From Frankia gtarii (GTDB lineage Bacteria > Actinomycetota > Actinomycetes > Frankiales > Frankiaceae): a DNA stretch of 38,860 nt. A program made the position numbers and the translations under genes. This document shows positions 17,697-25,557 of the stretch, piece by piece (within the stretch, counting starts at the first letter, position 1; each line of letters opens with the position of its first letter). The notes beneath the pieces are model-generated. The model ran no database searches. It was not told where the DNA came from and worked only from the letters and a program-made list of their open reading frames with translations. Where the stretch lies: contig NZ_JAMPTM010000029.1 of NCBI RefSeq assembly GCF_025403375.1, forward strand, positions 1 through 38,860, written 5' to 3'.

Positions 17697-19004
17697 ATGA
17701 CCGCAGCCGTCCGCCGCGCCTTCGCCGCGCAGGCCGGAGGCGGAGCGCGGCTCGCCCGGGCGCTGGCCCTCGCCGCCCCGGGCGCCACGGTGGCCCTGCC
17801 CCCGGGCGTGTACCGGGAGGCGCCCGCGATGACCCGGGCCGTGACCGTCGAGGCGCAGGATGGCCCGGGCAGCGTCGTGATCGAGGTGCCGCCCGGCTCG
17901 ACCCTGCTCGTCGCCGACGGGGAGATCAGGCTGCGGGGCCTGGTGATCCGGGGCGGCGGCGAACGGCTGCCGCTGATCCGAGTCGTGGGTGGGCGGTTGC
18001 GGATGGACGGGTGCGAGCTGCGGGCGACCGCGGCGATGGCGCTGCACCTGCACGGCGGGCGGACCCGGATGTTCGGGGGCCGGATCGGTAATTCCGCCGG
18101 CGCCGGGGTGGTGGTCGAGGCCGGCGTCGCCGAACTCGTCGGCGTCGCCCTGGCGGGCATCGGTGGTGCCGGTCTGATCGTCTCGGGCGGGGCGATGCCG
18201 ATCCTGCGCGGCTGCGCGTTCACGGACGTCGAGGGCGTCGGTGTGCTGGCCGCCGGGACGGGAGCGGCGCTGCTCGAGCGCTGCCGGATCAGCTCGCTGT
18301 CCAGCGCCGCGGTCCTCGCCCGGGAGGACTGCCGCCTGCGGATCGTCCGTTCGCTGGTGGAGGGCGGTCGGGTCGGCCTCTACGTCGCCGACCGGGCCCG
18401 GCCCACCGTCGAGAACTGCCGGTTTCGCGACACCGCCGGTCCGGCGGTGGTCACCGTGGACCGGGCCGCGCCGAGCCTGGTCGAATGCGTGGTCGACAGC
18501 CCCGCCGGCCACGGGCTGCACGCCTCGGGGCGGTCGGCCGCCGAGATCCAGCGCTGTGCGGTGCGCGGCAGCGCTGCGGCGGGGGTCGTCGTCGACGGGG
18601 GCGCCCACCCGACCTTCCTTGGCGGGGAGATCGCCGGCTGCGGTGACGTGGGGGTCCTCCTGCTCGGCGGCTCGACTGCCTGGTTGGACGGCGTCCGGGT
18701 GCACGGCAGCCCGATCGGGGTGTCGATCGAGGGCGCCGCCGCGCCGCGGCTGGTCGGGCTCGACATCGGCGACGTCGACGACGGCATCCGGGTGCGGGAT
18801 TCAGCGCATCCGCGTCTTTCCCTCAGCCGGGTGCACGCCACGTCGGGCGCCGCACTGGTGCTCGGACCCGGTACCCGGGCCACGGTCACGGACACCGAGC
18901 TGGTGGGCGACCGAGGGCCCGTGGTTCCGGTTCCGGTTCCGGGTTCGGATCCGGAACCGGATCCGATGGCGATCCCTGCCGGCCGCACCGCGTCCCGGAC
19001 CTGA
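17697..19004 (+). CDS. Right-handed beta-helix protein, stand-alone paralog
   Basis: A 435-residue protein closely related to the first 510 residues of the beta-helix/AAA protein: VYRE near residue 40, [13 protein letters not shown] near 58, [30 protein letters not shown] and [10 protein letters not shown] occur in the same order. The repeat spacing indicates a right-handed parallel beta-helix. It stops before the Pro-rich linker and both ATPase domains and ends in a short Pro/Asp tail. No secretion signal. ATG 17697 has GGGAG 6 nt upstream. Its start MTAAV also matches the paralog. It closes the rightward gene run and converges on the sigma factor gene with only 6 bp between stops. It may share or compete for whatever the ATPase-linked helix binds; this is inference. 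Confidence 0.85.
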   Translation: MTAAVRRAFAAQAGGGARLARALALAAPGATVALPPGVYREAPAMTRAVTVEAQDGPGSVVIEVPPGSTLLVADGEIRLRGLVIRGGGERLPLIRVVGGRLRMDGCELRATAAMALHLHGGRTRMFGGRIGNSAGAGVVVEAGVAELVGVALAGIGGAGLIVSGGAMPILRGCAFTDVEGVGVLAAGTGAALLERCRISSLSSAAVLAREDCRLRIVRSLVEGGRVGLYVADRARPTVENCRFRDTAGPAVVTVDRAAPSLVECVVDSPAGHGLHASGRSAAEIQRCAVRGSAAAGVVVDGGAHPTFLGGEIAGCGDVGVLLLGGSTAWLDGVRVHGSPIGVSIEGAAAPRLVGLDIGDVDDGIRVRDSAHPRLSLSRVHATSGAALVLGPGTRATVTDTELVGDRGPVVPVPVPGSDPEPDPMAIPAGRTASRT

Positions 19005-19010
19005 CGCGCC

Positions 19011-19550
19011 CTACAGCACGGTCAACTCACCCTGCCTGCGCAGGGTCCGCAGCGCGTAGTGCACCCGGCTCTTCACCGTCCCCTCGGGGATTCCGAGGGC
19101 CGTCGCCGCCTGCGCGCAGGTGCGGTCCCGCAGGTAGACCTCGACGAGGGCGGCCCGGTGCTCGGGCCAGATCCGAGTCAGCGCCGCCTGCACCGTGGTC
19201 GCGAGCAGAACCGACTCGGCGTGGTCCGGCTGTGTGGGGACCTCGGCGTGCTCCGGCGCCAGTTCAAGCTCGGTGGGCCGGGCCTGGCGTCTCCGGTAGC
19301 CGTCGACGACGAGGTTGTGCGCCACGCGGCGCAGCCAGCCGTGGACCGATCCGCGGTCGGGGGTCAACCGGTCCAGGTGGTGCCAGGCTCGGAGGAAGGT
19401 CTCCTGCACGACGTCCTCCGCCCGGCCGCGATCGCCACCGGTGAGCTGGGTCGTGTAGGAGAGCAGGGCGGTCCGGTGCAGGCGCACGAGCTGGTCGAAA
19501 TGGTCATCCGCCAGCTGTGGTTCCGGGTTGTTCGCAGGCGATTCCGTCAT
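19011..19550 (-). CDS. ECF-type RNA polymerase sigma factor
   Basis: 179 residues. Region 2 is visible at about 17-85 (DQLVRLHRTALLSYTTQLTG, AEDVVQETFLRAWHHL, WLRRVAHNLVVDGYRRRQ). Region 4 is at about 120-175 (AALVEVYLRDRTCAQAATALGIPEGTVKSRVHYALRTLRRQ). Length and motifs fit an ECF sigma of the SigK/SigL kind. ATG 19550 starts just before the conserved N-terminus; the frame is open further upstream without a ribosome site. No anti-sigma gene is next to it: upstream is a decayed transposon and downstream are the convergent beta-helix genes. A GGGAAC at 19592-19597 (minus strand) resembles an ECF -35 element, but I see no matching -10. It could control the neighbouring cluster; untested. Confidence 0.92.
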   Translation of the reverse strand: MTESPANNPEPQLADDHFDQLVRLHRTALLSYTTQLTGGDRGRAEDVVQETFLRAWHHLDRLTPDRGSVHGWLRRVAHNLVVDGYRRRQARPTELELAPEHAEVPTQPDHAESVLLATTVQAALTRIWPEHRAALVEVYLRDRTCAQAATALGIPEGTVKSRVHYALRTLRRQGELTVL

Positions 19551-19677
19551 GCAACGACCGTCGCCGTCCGGCGTTTCGCTCGATACCTGGCGTTCCCTAC
19601 GAACCTGGGAGAGAACCCGCTCCGGTGGGAGGGCTATCCCTACCCCGCCCGGTCGGCGCCGGCCGCACCCGGTGACC

Positions 19678-20469
19678 ATGAAAGCGGGCGTACCGCTACC
19701 GGTTCTATCCGGATCCGGCGCGGTCCGCGCAGCTTGCCGCGACGTTTGGTTGTGTCCGCTACGTGTACAACCGGGCGCTCGCCGAGCGGTCCCGGGCGTG
19801 GCGGGAGGAGTAGCGCCGGGTCACTCATGCCGAGACCAGCAGGATGCTCACCGGGTGGAAGCGGGATCCGGAGACGCTGTGGTTGACCGGGCCGTCGAAA
19901 GGCCCGTTGCAGGCGGCGCTTCGCCATCTCCAAGCGGCGTTTGTGAACTTCTGGGCGAAGCGGGCCGGATTTCCGTCGTTCAGGAAGAAGGGTCGGACCG
20001 TCGACGCGGCGACCTATTTTCGGAACTGTTTCACCTACCGGGACGGTCAGGTCAGGTTGGCGAAGCAGGGCCGGCCGTTGGACATCGTCTGGTCGAGGCC
20101 GCTGCCCGACGGTGCGGTGCCGTCACAGGTGACGGTGTCACGCAACAGCCGCGGCCAGTACCACCTGTCGATCCTCGTCGAGGAGACCGTGGCCAGCCTG
20201 CCGCCGGTGGACGTGAGCGTGGGGGGGTCGACGCGGGGATCACCGCGCTGGTCGCTCTGTCGACCGGGGAGAAGGTCACCAACCCGAAGCATGAGGAAGG
20301 GGACAGCGTCCGGTTCGCCCGCGCGCAGCGGAACCTTGCCCACGAGCAGAAGGGTTCGAGGAATCGGGCGAAGGCGCACGTGAGGGTCGTCCGGATCCAT
20401 GGTCGGATCGCCGATCGGCGCCGGGACTCTCTGCACACGTTGTCCACGAGGCTGATCCGCGAGAACCAG
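19678..20469 (+). pseudogene. Decayed IS605-type tnpB (OrfB)
   Basis: Translated pieces read as TnpB: AYRYRFYPDPARSAQLA, GCVRYVYNRALAERSRAWREE, THAETSRMLTGWKRD, LQAALRHLQAAFVNFW, FPSFRKKGR, then GVDAGITALVALSTGEK with the first RuvC Asp, QKGSRNRAK, IADRRRD and LSTRLIRENQ. There are at least four lesions: about 4 extra bases right after ATG-AAA-GC, an in-frame TAG at 19811, two extra G in the seven-G run at 20221-20227 (frameshift), and loss of everything after RENQ (about 20469), including the remaining RuvC residues and zinc finger. No TnpA partner is present. A dead remnant of a mobile element. Confidence 0.88.
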
Positions 20470-20647
20470 ATGAATTGGCGCCCCCGGGCGGCGGCGGACC
20501 TGGGTCTCCTGCCCTGGCGTCGAGCGGCAGAGCTGTGCGTTTCGCCAGGCCATCGACGTGTTGTCGACCGCGCCTACCCACCCGGCACTGACCCCGGCGG
20601 CGCGGACTCGCTCGCGGATCCCTCCCCGGGCCGCGACGCACGCCACA

Positions 20648-20666
20648 TAATCACTTAGAGTGATTA
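20648..20666. promoter_or_regulatory. Perfect AT-rich palindrome, operator-like
   Basis: TAATCACT-TAG-AGTGATTA: 8-bp perfect arms with a 3-bp centre. The form suits a dimeric MarR- or LuxR-like regulator, but no such gene is next to it. It may instead be left over from the gene destroyed at the transposon junction. Confidence 0.45.
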
Positions 20667-20968
20667 AGTTATCATAGTACGGAGCTTTTAACCACCGTGG
20701 CGACCCGGTTGTCGGCGGATTGTCGCCGGTCGGCTTCGAAACGGGCTGCGTGGCTGGCCACGGTCGGGGGACCCCCGGAATTCATATCCCACATCCCGCC
20801 CTACATATCAACATGGGAAGTAGTGGAGTCCACCTTTCAACCCGAGTCTGTCAACAAGCAAACGATTTTGTTCGGGCGGTTTGTGGTCTGGTAGAGGTGA
20901 CTCGGATCGGCAGGGGTGCGCCCCTTGCTTTTTGATCCGTACGCCTTCCCTGCTAGGCTTCCGCCGAA

Positions 20969-20984
20969 AGATTTTCGAAGATCT
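20969..20984. promoter_or_regulatory. Imperfect palindrome upstream of substrate-binding protein gene
   Basis: AGATTTTCGAAGATCT matches its reverse complement at 14 of 16 positions with a TTCGAA centre. It lies about 205 bp before the lipoprotein start and could be an operator. No cognate regulator is identifiable. Confidence 0.3.
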
Positions 20985-21190
20985 GTTCGGGAGATGGGCA
21001 GCATAAAAACTGTCATGTGGGAACGGCGTCTTCAGATCGCCTTGGATCGGTAGATCGGTGGCGCAGGAATGTCCGGTCGATGTCGTGGCGGGACACCATG
21101 GATCAGTTTTCTCTCGGCGGGTGGGAATACCGAGGCGCAGGCTTCGCCGCGCCGGTTCAGTAAGGCCTAACAACAGTCGAGAGGTGGCTC

Positions 21191-22408
21191 ATGCGGGTGT
21201 TGCGGACGAGATTTGCTGTGGCGGTTATGGCGGCGGCGACAATGCTGGTGGCCTGTAGCTCCGGTGGAGTCTCGGATGCTTCGCAGAAGGGGGCCTGCGC
21301 GCCGGGGGTGACGAACGACTCCATCAAGGCGGGGATCCTCTATCCCGACACCGGGGTGATGGGGACCCAGTTCTCGGGCTACCGGGCCGGTGTGACCGCC
21401 CGGTTCGCGGAGCAGAACGCCGCTGGCGGCGTCGACGGACGAAAGATCAACTACATCTGGCAGGACGACCAGTCCGACTCCGGGGGCAGTCTCCAGGGCG
21501 CGCGGACCCTGGTGGGCGAGGGAGCCTTCGCCGTCCTGGAGTACACCTCGTTCTCCCAGGGATCGGCCCAGTACCTCGACGATCAGCACATTCCCGTTGT
21601 CGGGGTGGCCGACCAGCCGCTGTGGGGTGATCACGACAACATGTTCACCTACACCTTCGTCACCGACGCCGGCCGCAGCACGACGACCCTCGCCGACTTC
21701 GTGCGCCAGCAGGGTGGCACCAAGGCGGCGCTGGTCGTCACCTACCTGACCGAGGCGTCCAAGCTGTATGCGGCGGGCGTCCGGCAGAGCCTGGAGAACG
21801 CGGGCATCCCGGTGATCCAGGATGACATCGACTCCACCAATGCCACCGACGTCGCCCGGAAGATCATCGGTGCCGGCGCCGACACGGTCATCGCAGCCTC
21901 GCCGCTGGATCTCTACACCGGCGTGCTCGACGCGGCAGTGAGCGCCGGGCACCCCGTGAAGGTCGCCGTCTCGGCGGTCAGCTACGACCCGCGCGTGGTC
22001 GCGGCCTACGGCAAGCGGCTCGTCGGCACCTACTCCCAGCTCACCTTCGCCGCACTGGAGCGGAACCTGCCCGCGCAGCGCCGGTTCCTGCAGGCGATGG
22101 CCGCCTACTCGCCCGAGATCCAGCCGGCGGGCCAGAACAGCGCCATCGCCGGCTACATCAACGCGGATATGTTCATCCGCGGCCTGAAAACCCAGCAGGG
22201 CTGCCCGACGCGGGAATCGTACATGCGCGGCATGCGATCGATCACCGACTACGACGCCGACGGCATGATGGTGCAGAAGATCAACATGACCGCCGACCAC
22301 GGGGAGCTCGACCGCTGCTCCGACTTCGTGCGCATCGCCCCCACCGGCGACCGCTTCGAGGTCGTCAACCCGCAGCCGCTGTGCGGGCAGCGCATCGGCA
22401 ACGGATAG
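21191..22408 (+). CDS. ABC transporter substrate-binding lipoprotein, branched-chain amino acid type
   Basis: A 405-residue protein with a lipoprotein signal peptide: Arg residues at the start, a hydrophobic core, and lipobox LVAC with Cys22. The mature part has the Leu/Ile/Val-binding (periplasmic-binding type I) pattern: IKAGILYPDTGVMG, AGVTARFAEQNAAGGVDGRKI, QDDQSDSGGSLQGARTLV and TDAGRS. It would bind a small polar ligand outside the membrane and deliver it to a Liv-type permease. No permease or ATPase genes are near, so this is an orphan binding protein and its ligand is not predictable. ATG 21191 has GAGAGGTGG upstream. A strong hairpin terminator follows. Confidence 0.92.
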   Translation: MRVLRTRFAVAVMAAATMLVACSSGGVSDASQKGACAPGVTNDSIKAGILYPDTGVMGTQFSGYRAGVTARFAEQNAAGGVDGRKINYIWQDDQSDSGGSLQGARTLVGEGAFAVLEYTSFSQGSAQYLDDQHIPVVGVADQPLWGDHDNMFTYTFVTDAGRSTTTLADFVRQQGGTKAALVVTYLTEASKLYAAGVRQSLENAGIPVIQDDIDSTNATDVARKIIGAGADTVIAASPLDLYTGVLDAAVSAGHPVKVAVSAVSYDPRVVAAYGKRLVGTYSQLTFAALERNLPAQRRFLQAMAAYSPEIQPAGQNSAIAGYINADMFIRGLKTQQGCPTRESYMRGMRSITDYDADGMMVQKINMTADHGELDRCSDFVRIAPTGDRFEVVNPQPLCGQRIGNG

Positions 22409-22418
22409 CAGCCGGGAC

Positions 22419-22472
22419 GTGGGCCTGGTCGGTCCTCCAGCGCCCGGCGCTGGCAGGGTCGACCAGGCCCAC
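22419..22472 (+). terminator. Nested hairpin after the substrate-binding protein gene
   Basis: Outer arms GTGGGCCTGGTCG (22419-22431) and CGACCAGGCCCAC (22460-22472) are perfect 13-bp complements. Inside them CCAGCGC and GCGCTGG (22437-22453) form a 7-bp hairpin with a 3-nt loop. It begins 11 nt after the stop codon. There is no T-run, as is usual for actinobacterial terminators. Confidence 0.75.
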
Positions 22473-22560
22473 CTCGTCGATCAGGAGCCTGGACCCCGAC
22501 TCCGAGGGCGACAGCCAACAGCCGACCATGCCGGCCCCCACCCGGGGGAGGCATGGACAT

Positions 22561-22595
22561 CCCCTCGATTATGTCATACTAAATGATCGAAGGGG
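22561..22595. promoter_or_regulatory. Imperfect inverted repeat upstream of MpaB-like gene
   Basis: CCCCTCGAT (22561-22569) pairs with ATCGAAGGGG (22586-22595) apart from one bulged base, around an AT-rich centre (gtcatactaa). It lies about 65 bp before the oxygenase start and may be an operator overlapping its promoter or a second hairpin. The AT-rich centre favours an operator. Confidence 0.4.
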
Positions 22596-22658
22596 TCGGT
22601 GAGGGCCTGGCGATCGCCTGATCGGGTCCAACCGGCAGGCGAGCGGAGGCGATGATCG

Positions 22659-23573
22659 ATGAGCACGGACAGGAACGCCGGAGACCCATACGCGTTACGG
22701 GACAGGATTCTGACGCTCGATCCCGTCGAGCATGCCCGCGAGATCACCCATCTTTTTCACCGCGACTTCCAGCGGGCCCTGCTGCCACAGATCGCGACCG
22801 GCTTCTTCGCGACGATCTCGCCGCCCCGGATGACCCGGATCCTGATTCGCACCGGTGAACTCGAGTTCCGTAACCGCAAACGGCTGGTGGATCAGATGCT
22901 CATCCACCACGAGATGCTCACCCACGGATTCGTGCCGGGTCGGGGGCGCGACGCGCTGCGGCGGATGAACGAGATGCACCGCAAGTACGCGATCACCGCG
23001 GAGGACTTCACGGCCGTGTCGGTCGAGACCACACTCGGCCAACTCACTGCGGCCCGGCAGTACGGGTGGCGGGAACTCACCGAGCATGAGGTGCTCGGCG
23101 TCGTCGAGTTCGAGCGCGTGCAGGCCCTGCACATGAACATCCGGGACGTGCCCGCCACCGTCGAGGAGATGGTGGCCTTCCGTGACGACTACTTCGCCCG
23201 ACAGGTGCGGTTCTCGCCGTCGAACAGGCGGCTCGCCGAATCCGCGCTCCGGCTGCTGGCGACCCTCGTACCGGCGCATGTCGCACCGCGAGTCGAGAAG
23301 GTCATGATGAGCCTGGCCGATCCCCGCATCGTCGCGGCCCTGGGCTACGACTACCCCGACGCCGCCTACCGGGAACGGGTCCACCGCGCGACGCGCGAGC
23401 ACGCGGCCCGAGACGCCACCGACAAGCGGGCACCGCAGGTCGTCCTCGACCTGATCGCGAGCGTCTACCCCGACGGCTACGAGATCGACCGGCTCGGCAC
23501 GCATCTGCGTTCCGACGAGCAGCCGGATGGGCGGCGGGACCACGCCGTCCCGCCGCCCATGTGTCCGGTGTGA
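22659..23573 (+). CDS. MpaB / rubber-oxygenase-like (DUF2236) protein
   Basis: 304 residues, soluble, largely helical. Segments such as ALRRMNEMHRKYAIT, the following DFTAVSVETTLGQ, GWRELTEHE and MNIRDVPATVEEMVAFRDDYF match the order seen in the oxygenase MpaB / latex-clearing (Lcp) superfamily, which binds a b-type haem and cleaves or oxidises lipophilic substrates. I assign the family by these patterns and cannot confirm haem ligands. Start ATG 22659 has GGAGG 9 nt upstream; an ATG at 22652 is out of frame. It is a single gene between a terminator and a convergent gene remnant. Substrate unknown. Confidence 0.6.
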   Translation: MSTDRNAGDPYALRDRILTLDPVEHAREITHLFHRDFQRALLPQIATGFFATISPPRMTRILIRTGELEFRNRKRLVDQMLIHHEMLTHGFVPGRGRDALRRMNEMHRKYAITAEDFTAVSVETTLGQLTAARQYGWRELTEHEVLGVVEFERVQALHMNIRDVPATVEEMVAFRDDYFARQVRFSPSNRRLAESALRLLATLVPAHVAPRVEKVMMSLADPRIVAALGYDYPDAAYRERVHRATREHAARDATDKRAPQVVLDLIASVYPDGYEIDRLGTHLRSDEQPDGRRDHAVPPPMCPV

Positions 23574-23617
23574 ACGTGGCACCCGGGCACCGAGGGTGAC
23601 TCGGCGCCCGCGTGTAC

Positions 23618-23944
23618 CTACTCGAGCGGCAGGGCTGCGCGTTCGGCCAGGCCGTCGGCCAGCGCGGCGAGGGTGGCGTACTGCCAGACGAAGTTGCCGG
23701 GCAGGCTGATGCCGAGAGCGGGTTCGAGGCGGGAGCGCAGTTCGAGCGCGAGCAGCGCCAGGACGCGGTCGGCCGTGCTGCGGCTCGCCGCGTGCCGGGC
23801 CATGAGGACCAGCGCTGAGCCCGCCGCGGTCGCCGCGACCACGACCACCTGGAGGATCAACACCTGTCCGGCGATGCTTCGCCGCCCGAGCACCGCCGAG
23901 AGGGACCGGCTCGACGGCGGGGGCTTTCTGGCGAAAGACGTCAC
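23618..23944 (-). pseudogene. Chimeric remnant: sensor-kinase N-terminus joined to a PKS acyl-carrier-protein tail
   Basis: The 108-codon frame has two unrelated halves. Residues 1-62 (RRSIAGQVLILQVVVVAATAAGSALVL, one membrane helix) look like the start of a CitA-type sensor histidine kinase. From about residue 63 the sequence ELRSRLEPALGISLP, VWQYATLAALADGLAER is the second half of a modular polyketide synthase ACP domain, just downstream of its missing DSL phosphopantetheine serine, and ends at a stop as a PKS C-terminus would. The kinase's sensor and catalytic domains and the rest of the PKS are gone. This is most simply a deletion junction. GTG 23944 has no good ribosome site. It lies 67 bp downstream of the ferredoxin gene on the same strand. 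Confidence 0.65.
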
Positions 23945-24011
23945 CGCGGCACCGAAAGAAGAACGAAGGCCCTGTCACCTTCGGGTGAAGAAGCGGTGGA
24001 CGTCGCGCAGG

Positions 24012-24215
24012 TCAGTCCTCCAGCGCGCGCAGCGCCGTCGCCGGGCAGCGGGCGACCGCCTGGCGCGCGGCGTCGACGCTGGCCGGATCGACCGGGTGGA
24101 CCTCGTCGACCAGCGGAGCCACGAGGCCGTCGTCGTCCTGGTCGAAGACCTCCGGCGCCGTCATCACGCAGTTTCCGGCGCCGATGCACCGGTCTCGATC
24201 GGCCACGATCCGCAC
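24012..24215 (-). CDS. P450-associated ferredoxin, probably [3Fe-4S]
   Basis: A 67-residue acidic protein with Cys10, Cys16 and Cys57 in the pattern C-x5-C ... C-P (CIGAGNC, ARCPATAL). This is the arrangement of single-cluster ferredoxins that pass electrons to actinobacterial P450s. The fourth Cys of a [4Fe-4S] site is replaced, which favours [3Fe-4S]. GTG 24215 was chosen over an upstream start because AAGGAG lies 7 nt before it and the protein then begins MRIVADRDRC as the family does. It follows the P450 gene by 67 bp, with a strong hairpin between them. No ferredoxin reductase gene is near, so reduction would come from a general reductase. Confidence 0.93.
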   Translation of the reverse strand: MRIVADRDRCIGAGNCVMTAPEVFDQDDDGLVAPLVDEVHPVDPASVDAARQAVARCPATALRALED

Positions 24216-24254
24216 GACTGCACTCCTTCCTCGCCGATCCTCGATCCTCATCCC

Positions 24255-24282
24255 CGGCCGCGGCCCCGGCGGGCCGCGGCCG
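24255..24282 (-). promoter_or_regulatory. Intercistronic hairpin between P450 and ferredoxin genes
   Basis: CGGCCGCGGCCC (24255-24266) and GGGCCGCGGCCG (24271-24282) are perfect 12-bp complements with a 4-nt loop, immediately after the P450 stop. There is no T-run. It may stabilise the P450 mRNA 3' end or reduce ferredoxin transcription. Confidence 0.6.
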
Positions 24283-25485
24283 TCACCAGGTGACGGGCAG
24301 TGCCTGCAGTCCGTGGATCACCGAGTAGGGCCGGAAGGCGATCTGCTCGTACGGCACGGCGAGCGCGAGGCCGGGGAAGCGTCGCAGCAGCGCAGGGTAG
24401 GCGATCCGCAGCTCCAGGCGGGCCAGCGGCGCGCCGAGGCAGTGGTGCAGGCCGTGACCGAAGGCGACGTGCCCGGTGGGCTCGCGGGTGATGTCGAGGC
24501 GGTCCGGATCGTCGACGAGCGCCGGGTCGCGGTTCGCCCCGGGCAGCGCGAGGACGACGTGTTCCCCCGCCGCGATGGTGCTCCCGGCGATGGTCACCTC
24601 CGTCGTCGCCGTGCGCGGGATGCCGGCGTGGACGATGGACAGCCAGCGCAGCAGTTCCTCCACGGCCGGTTCGACGCTGGCCGGATCGTCGCGGACCCTG
24701 GCGAGCTGGTCGGGGTGGCGCAGCAGCGCCAGGGTACCCAGCCCCAGCATGTTCGCGGTCGTCTCGTGGCCGGCGAGCAGCAGCAGGGAGGCGATCCCGA
24801 CGAGTTCCTCGGCGCTCACGTCGTCGCCGTGCTCGCGCACGAGCATGCCGAGGATGTCCTCACCCGGCTCGCGGCGTGCCCGTTCGACGAGGGTGGCCAT
24901 GTAGGCGCGGCTGGCCTGCTGTAGGGCGAGGCGGCGCTCGGGCGGGTGGCTGGCGTCGAGCTGGTCGACGGTGCGCCGCTGGAAATCCGCCCGGTCGGCG
25001 TACGGGACGCCGAGCAGCTCGCAGATGACCAGGGACGGCACCGGCAGGGCGAACGTCGAGACCAGATCGGCGGGTCTGCCGGCCCTCTCCACGTCGTCGA
25101 GGGCCGCCTCGACGATCTCGACGATCCGCGGCCGCAGGGCGCGCATGCGGCGCACGGTGAATTCCGGTGTGAGCATCCGGCGCAGCCGGGTGTGCTCCGG
25201 CGGGTCGTAGGTGAGGAGATTTCCCACTCGAGCCCGCGCGTACTCCTGCTCGGTCAGCCCGGCGGCGTCCGGGGGCGTGAGGGCATGCCGGTCGGCGGTG
25301 CTGAACCGCGCTGAATCGGAAAGCACCTCCCGAACGTCGTCATAACGGCTCACCAGGTGGGCGGACACGCCGAAAGGCGTCACCACCGGGCAGACGCCCG
25401 CGTTGTCGCGGACCTCGCCGAGTTCGTCGATCGGATCGAACTGTGCGCGCCGCATGTGCAGTGGTATTTCCGATACTTCGGTCAT
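24283..25485 (-). CDS. Cytochrome P450
   Basis: A 400-residue soluble bacterial P450, full length for the class. The I-helix oxygen-activation motif LLAGHETTANM is near residue 240, the K-helix E-x-x-R (EELLR) near 275, and the haem loop FGHGLHHCLG near 342-351 with Cys349 as the axial ligand. The pattern is that of CYP105/CYP107-like enzymes that oxidise secondary metabolites or xenobiotics. ATG 25485 has GGAGA upstream and yields MTEVSEIPLH; a longer in-frame start lacks this. The adjacent ferredoxin is the likely electron donor. A PKS ACP remnant nearby hints that the pair once served a polyketide pathway. Substrate unknown. Confidence 0.96.
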   Translation of the reverse strand: MTEVSEIPLHMRRAQFDPIDELGEVRDNAGVCPVVTPFGVSAHLVSRYDDVREVLSDSARFSTADRHALTPPDAAGLTEQEYARARVGNLLTYDPPEHTRLRRMLTPEFTVRRMRALRPRIVEIVEAALDDVERAGRPADLVSTFALPVPSLVICELLGVPYADRADFQRRTVDQLDASHPPERRLALQQASRAYMATLVERARREPGEDILGMLVREHGDDVSAEELVGIASLLLLAGHETTANMLGLGTLALLRHPDQLARVRDDPASVEPAVEELLRWLSIVHAGIPRTATTEVTIAGSTIAAGEHVVLALPGANRDPALVDDPDRLDITREPTGHVAFGHGLHHCLGAPLARLELRIAYPALLRRFPGLALAVPYEQIAFRPYSVIHGLQALPVTW

Positions 25486-25542
25486 CACTTCTCCGCTCTC
25501 CGCCGATCGCGCTGAACGTGACGACGACAACGTTACCACCGA

Positions 25543-25556
25543 AGTGAAATGTCACT
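25543..25556. promoter_or_regulatory. Short inverted repeat upstream of the P450 gene
   Basis: AGTGA-AATG-TCACT lies about 60 bp before the P450 start, just downstream of the permease stop. Size and place suit an operator, but the arms are only 5 bp, so chance is possible. Confidence 0.3.
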
Positions 25557-25557
25557 A

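Larger units (their letters stand above)
20470..21190. other. Intergenic region after the tnpB relic
   Basis: About 720 bp with no convincing gene in any frame. It is locally more AT-rich than the surroundings and contains two palindromes (20648-20666 and 20969-20984). It must carry the promoter of the substrate-binding lipoprotein gene. A loose TTGATC (20933) / TAGGCT (20954) pair with 15-bp spacing is present but not convincing. Confidence 0.5.

Noticed and set aside
16557..18704. 715-codon minus-strand open frame
   Set aside because: Opposite two well-supported plus-strand genes; Arg/Pro-rich composition typical of antisense frames.
19592..19597. GGGAAC as an ECF promoter -35 for the sigma gene
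   Set aside because: No matching -10 element at the right distance.
22695..23978. 427-codon minus-strand open frame
   Set aside because: Antisense to the MpaB-like gene.
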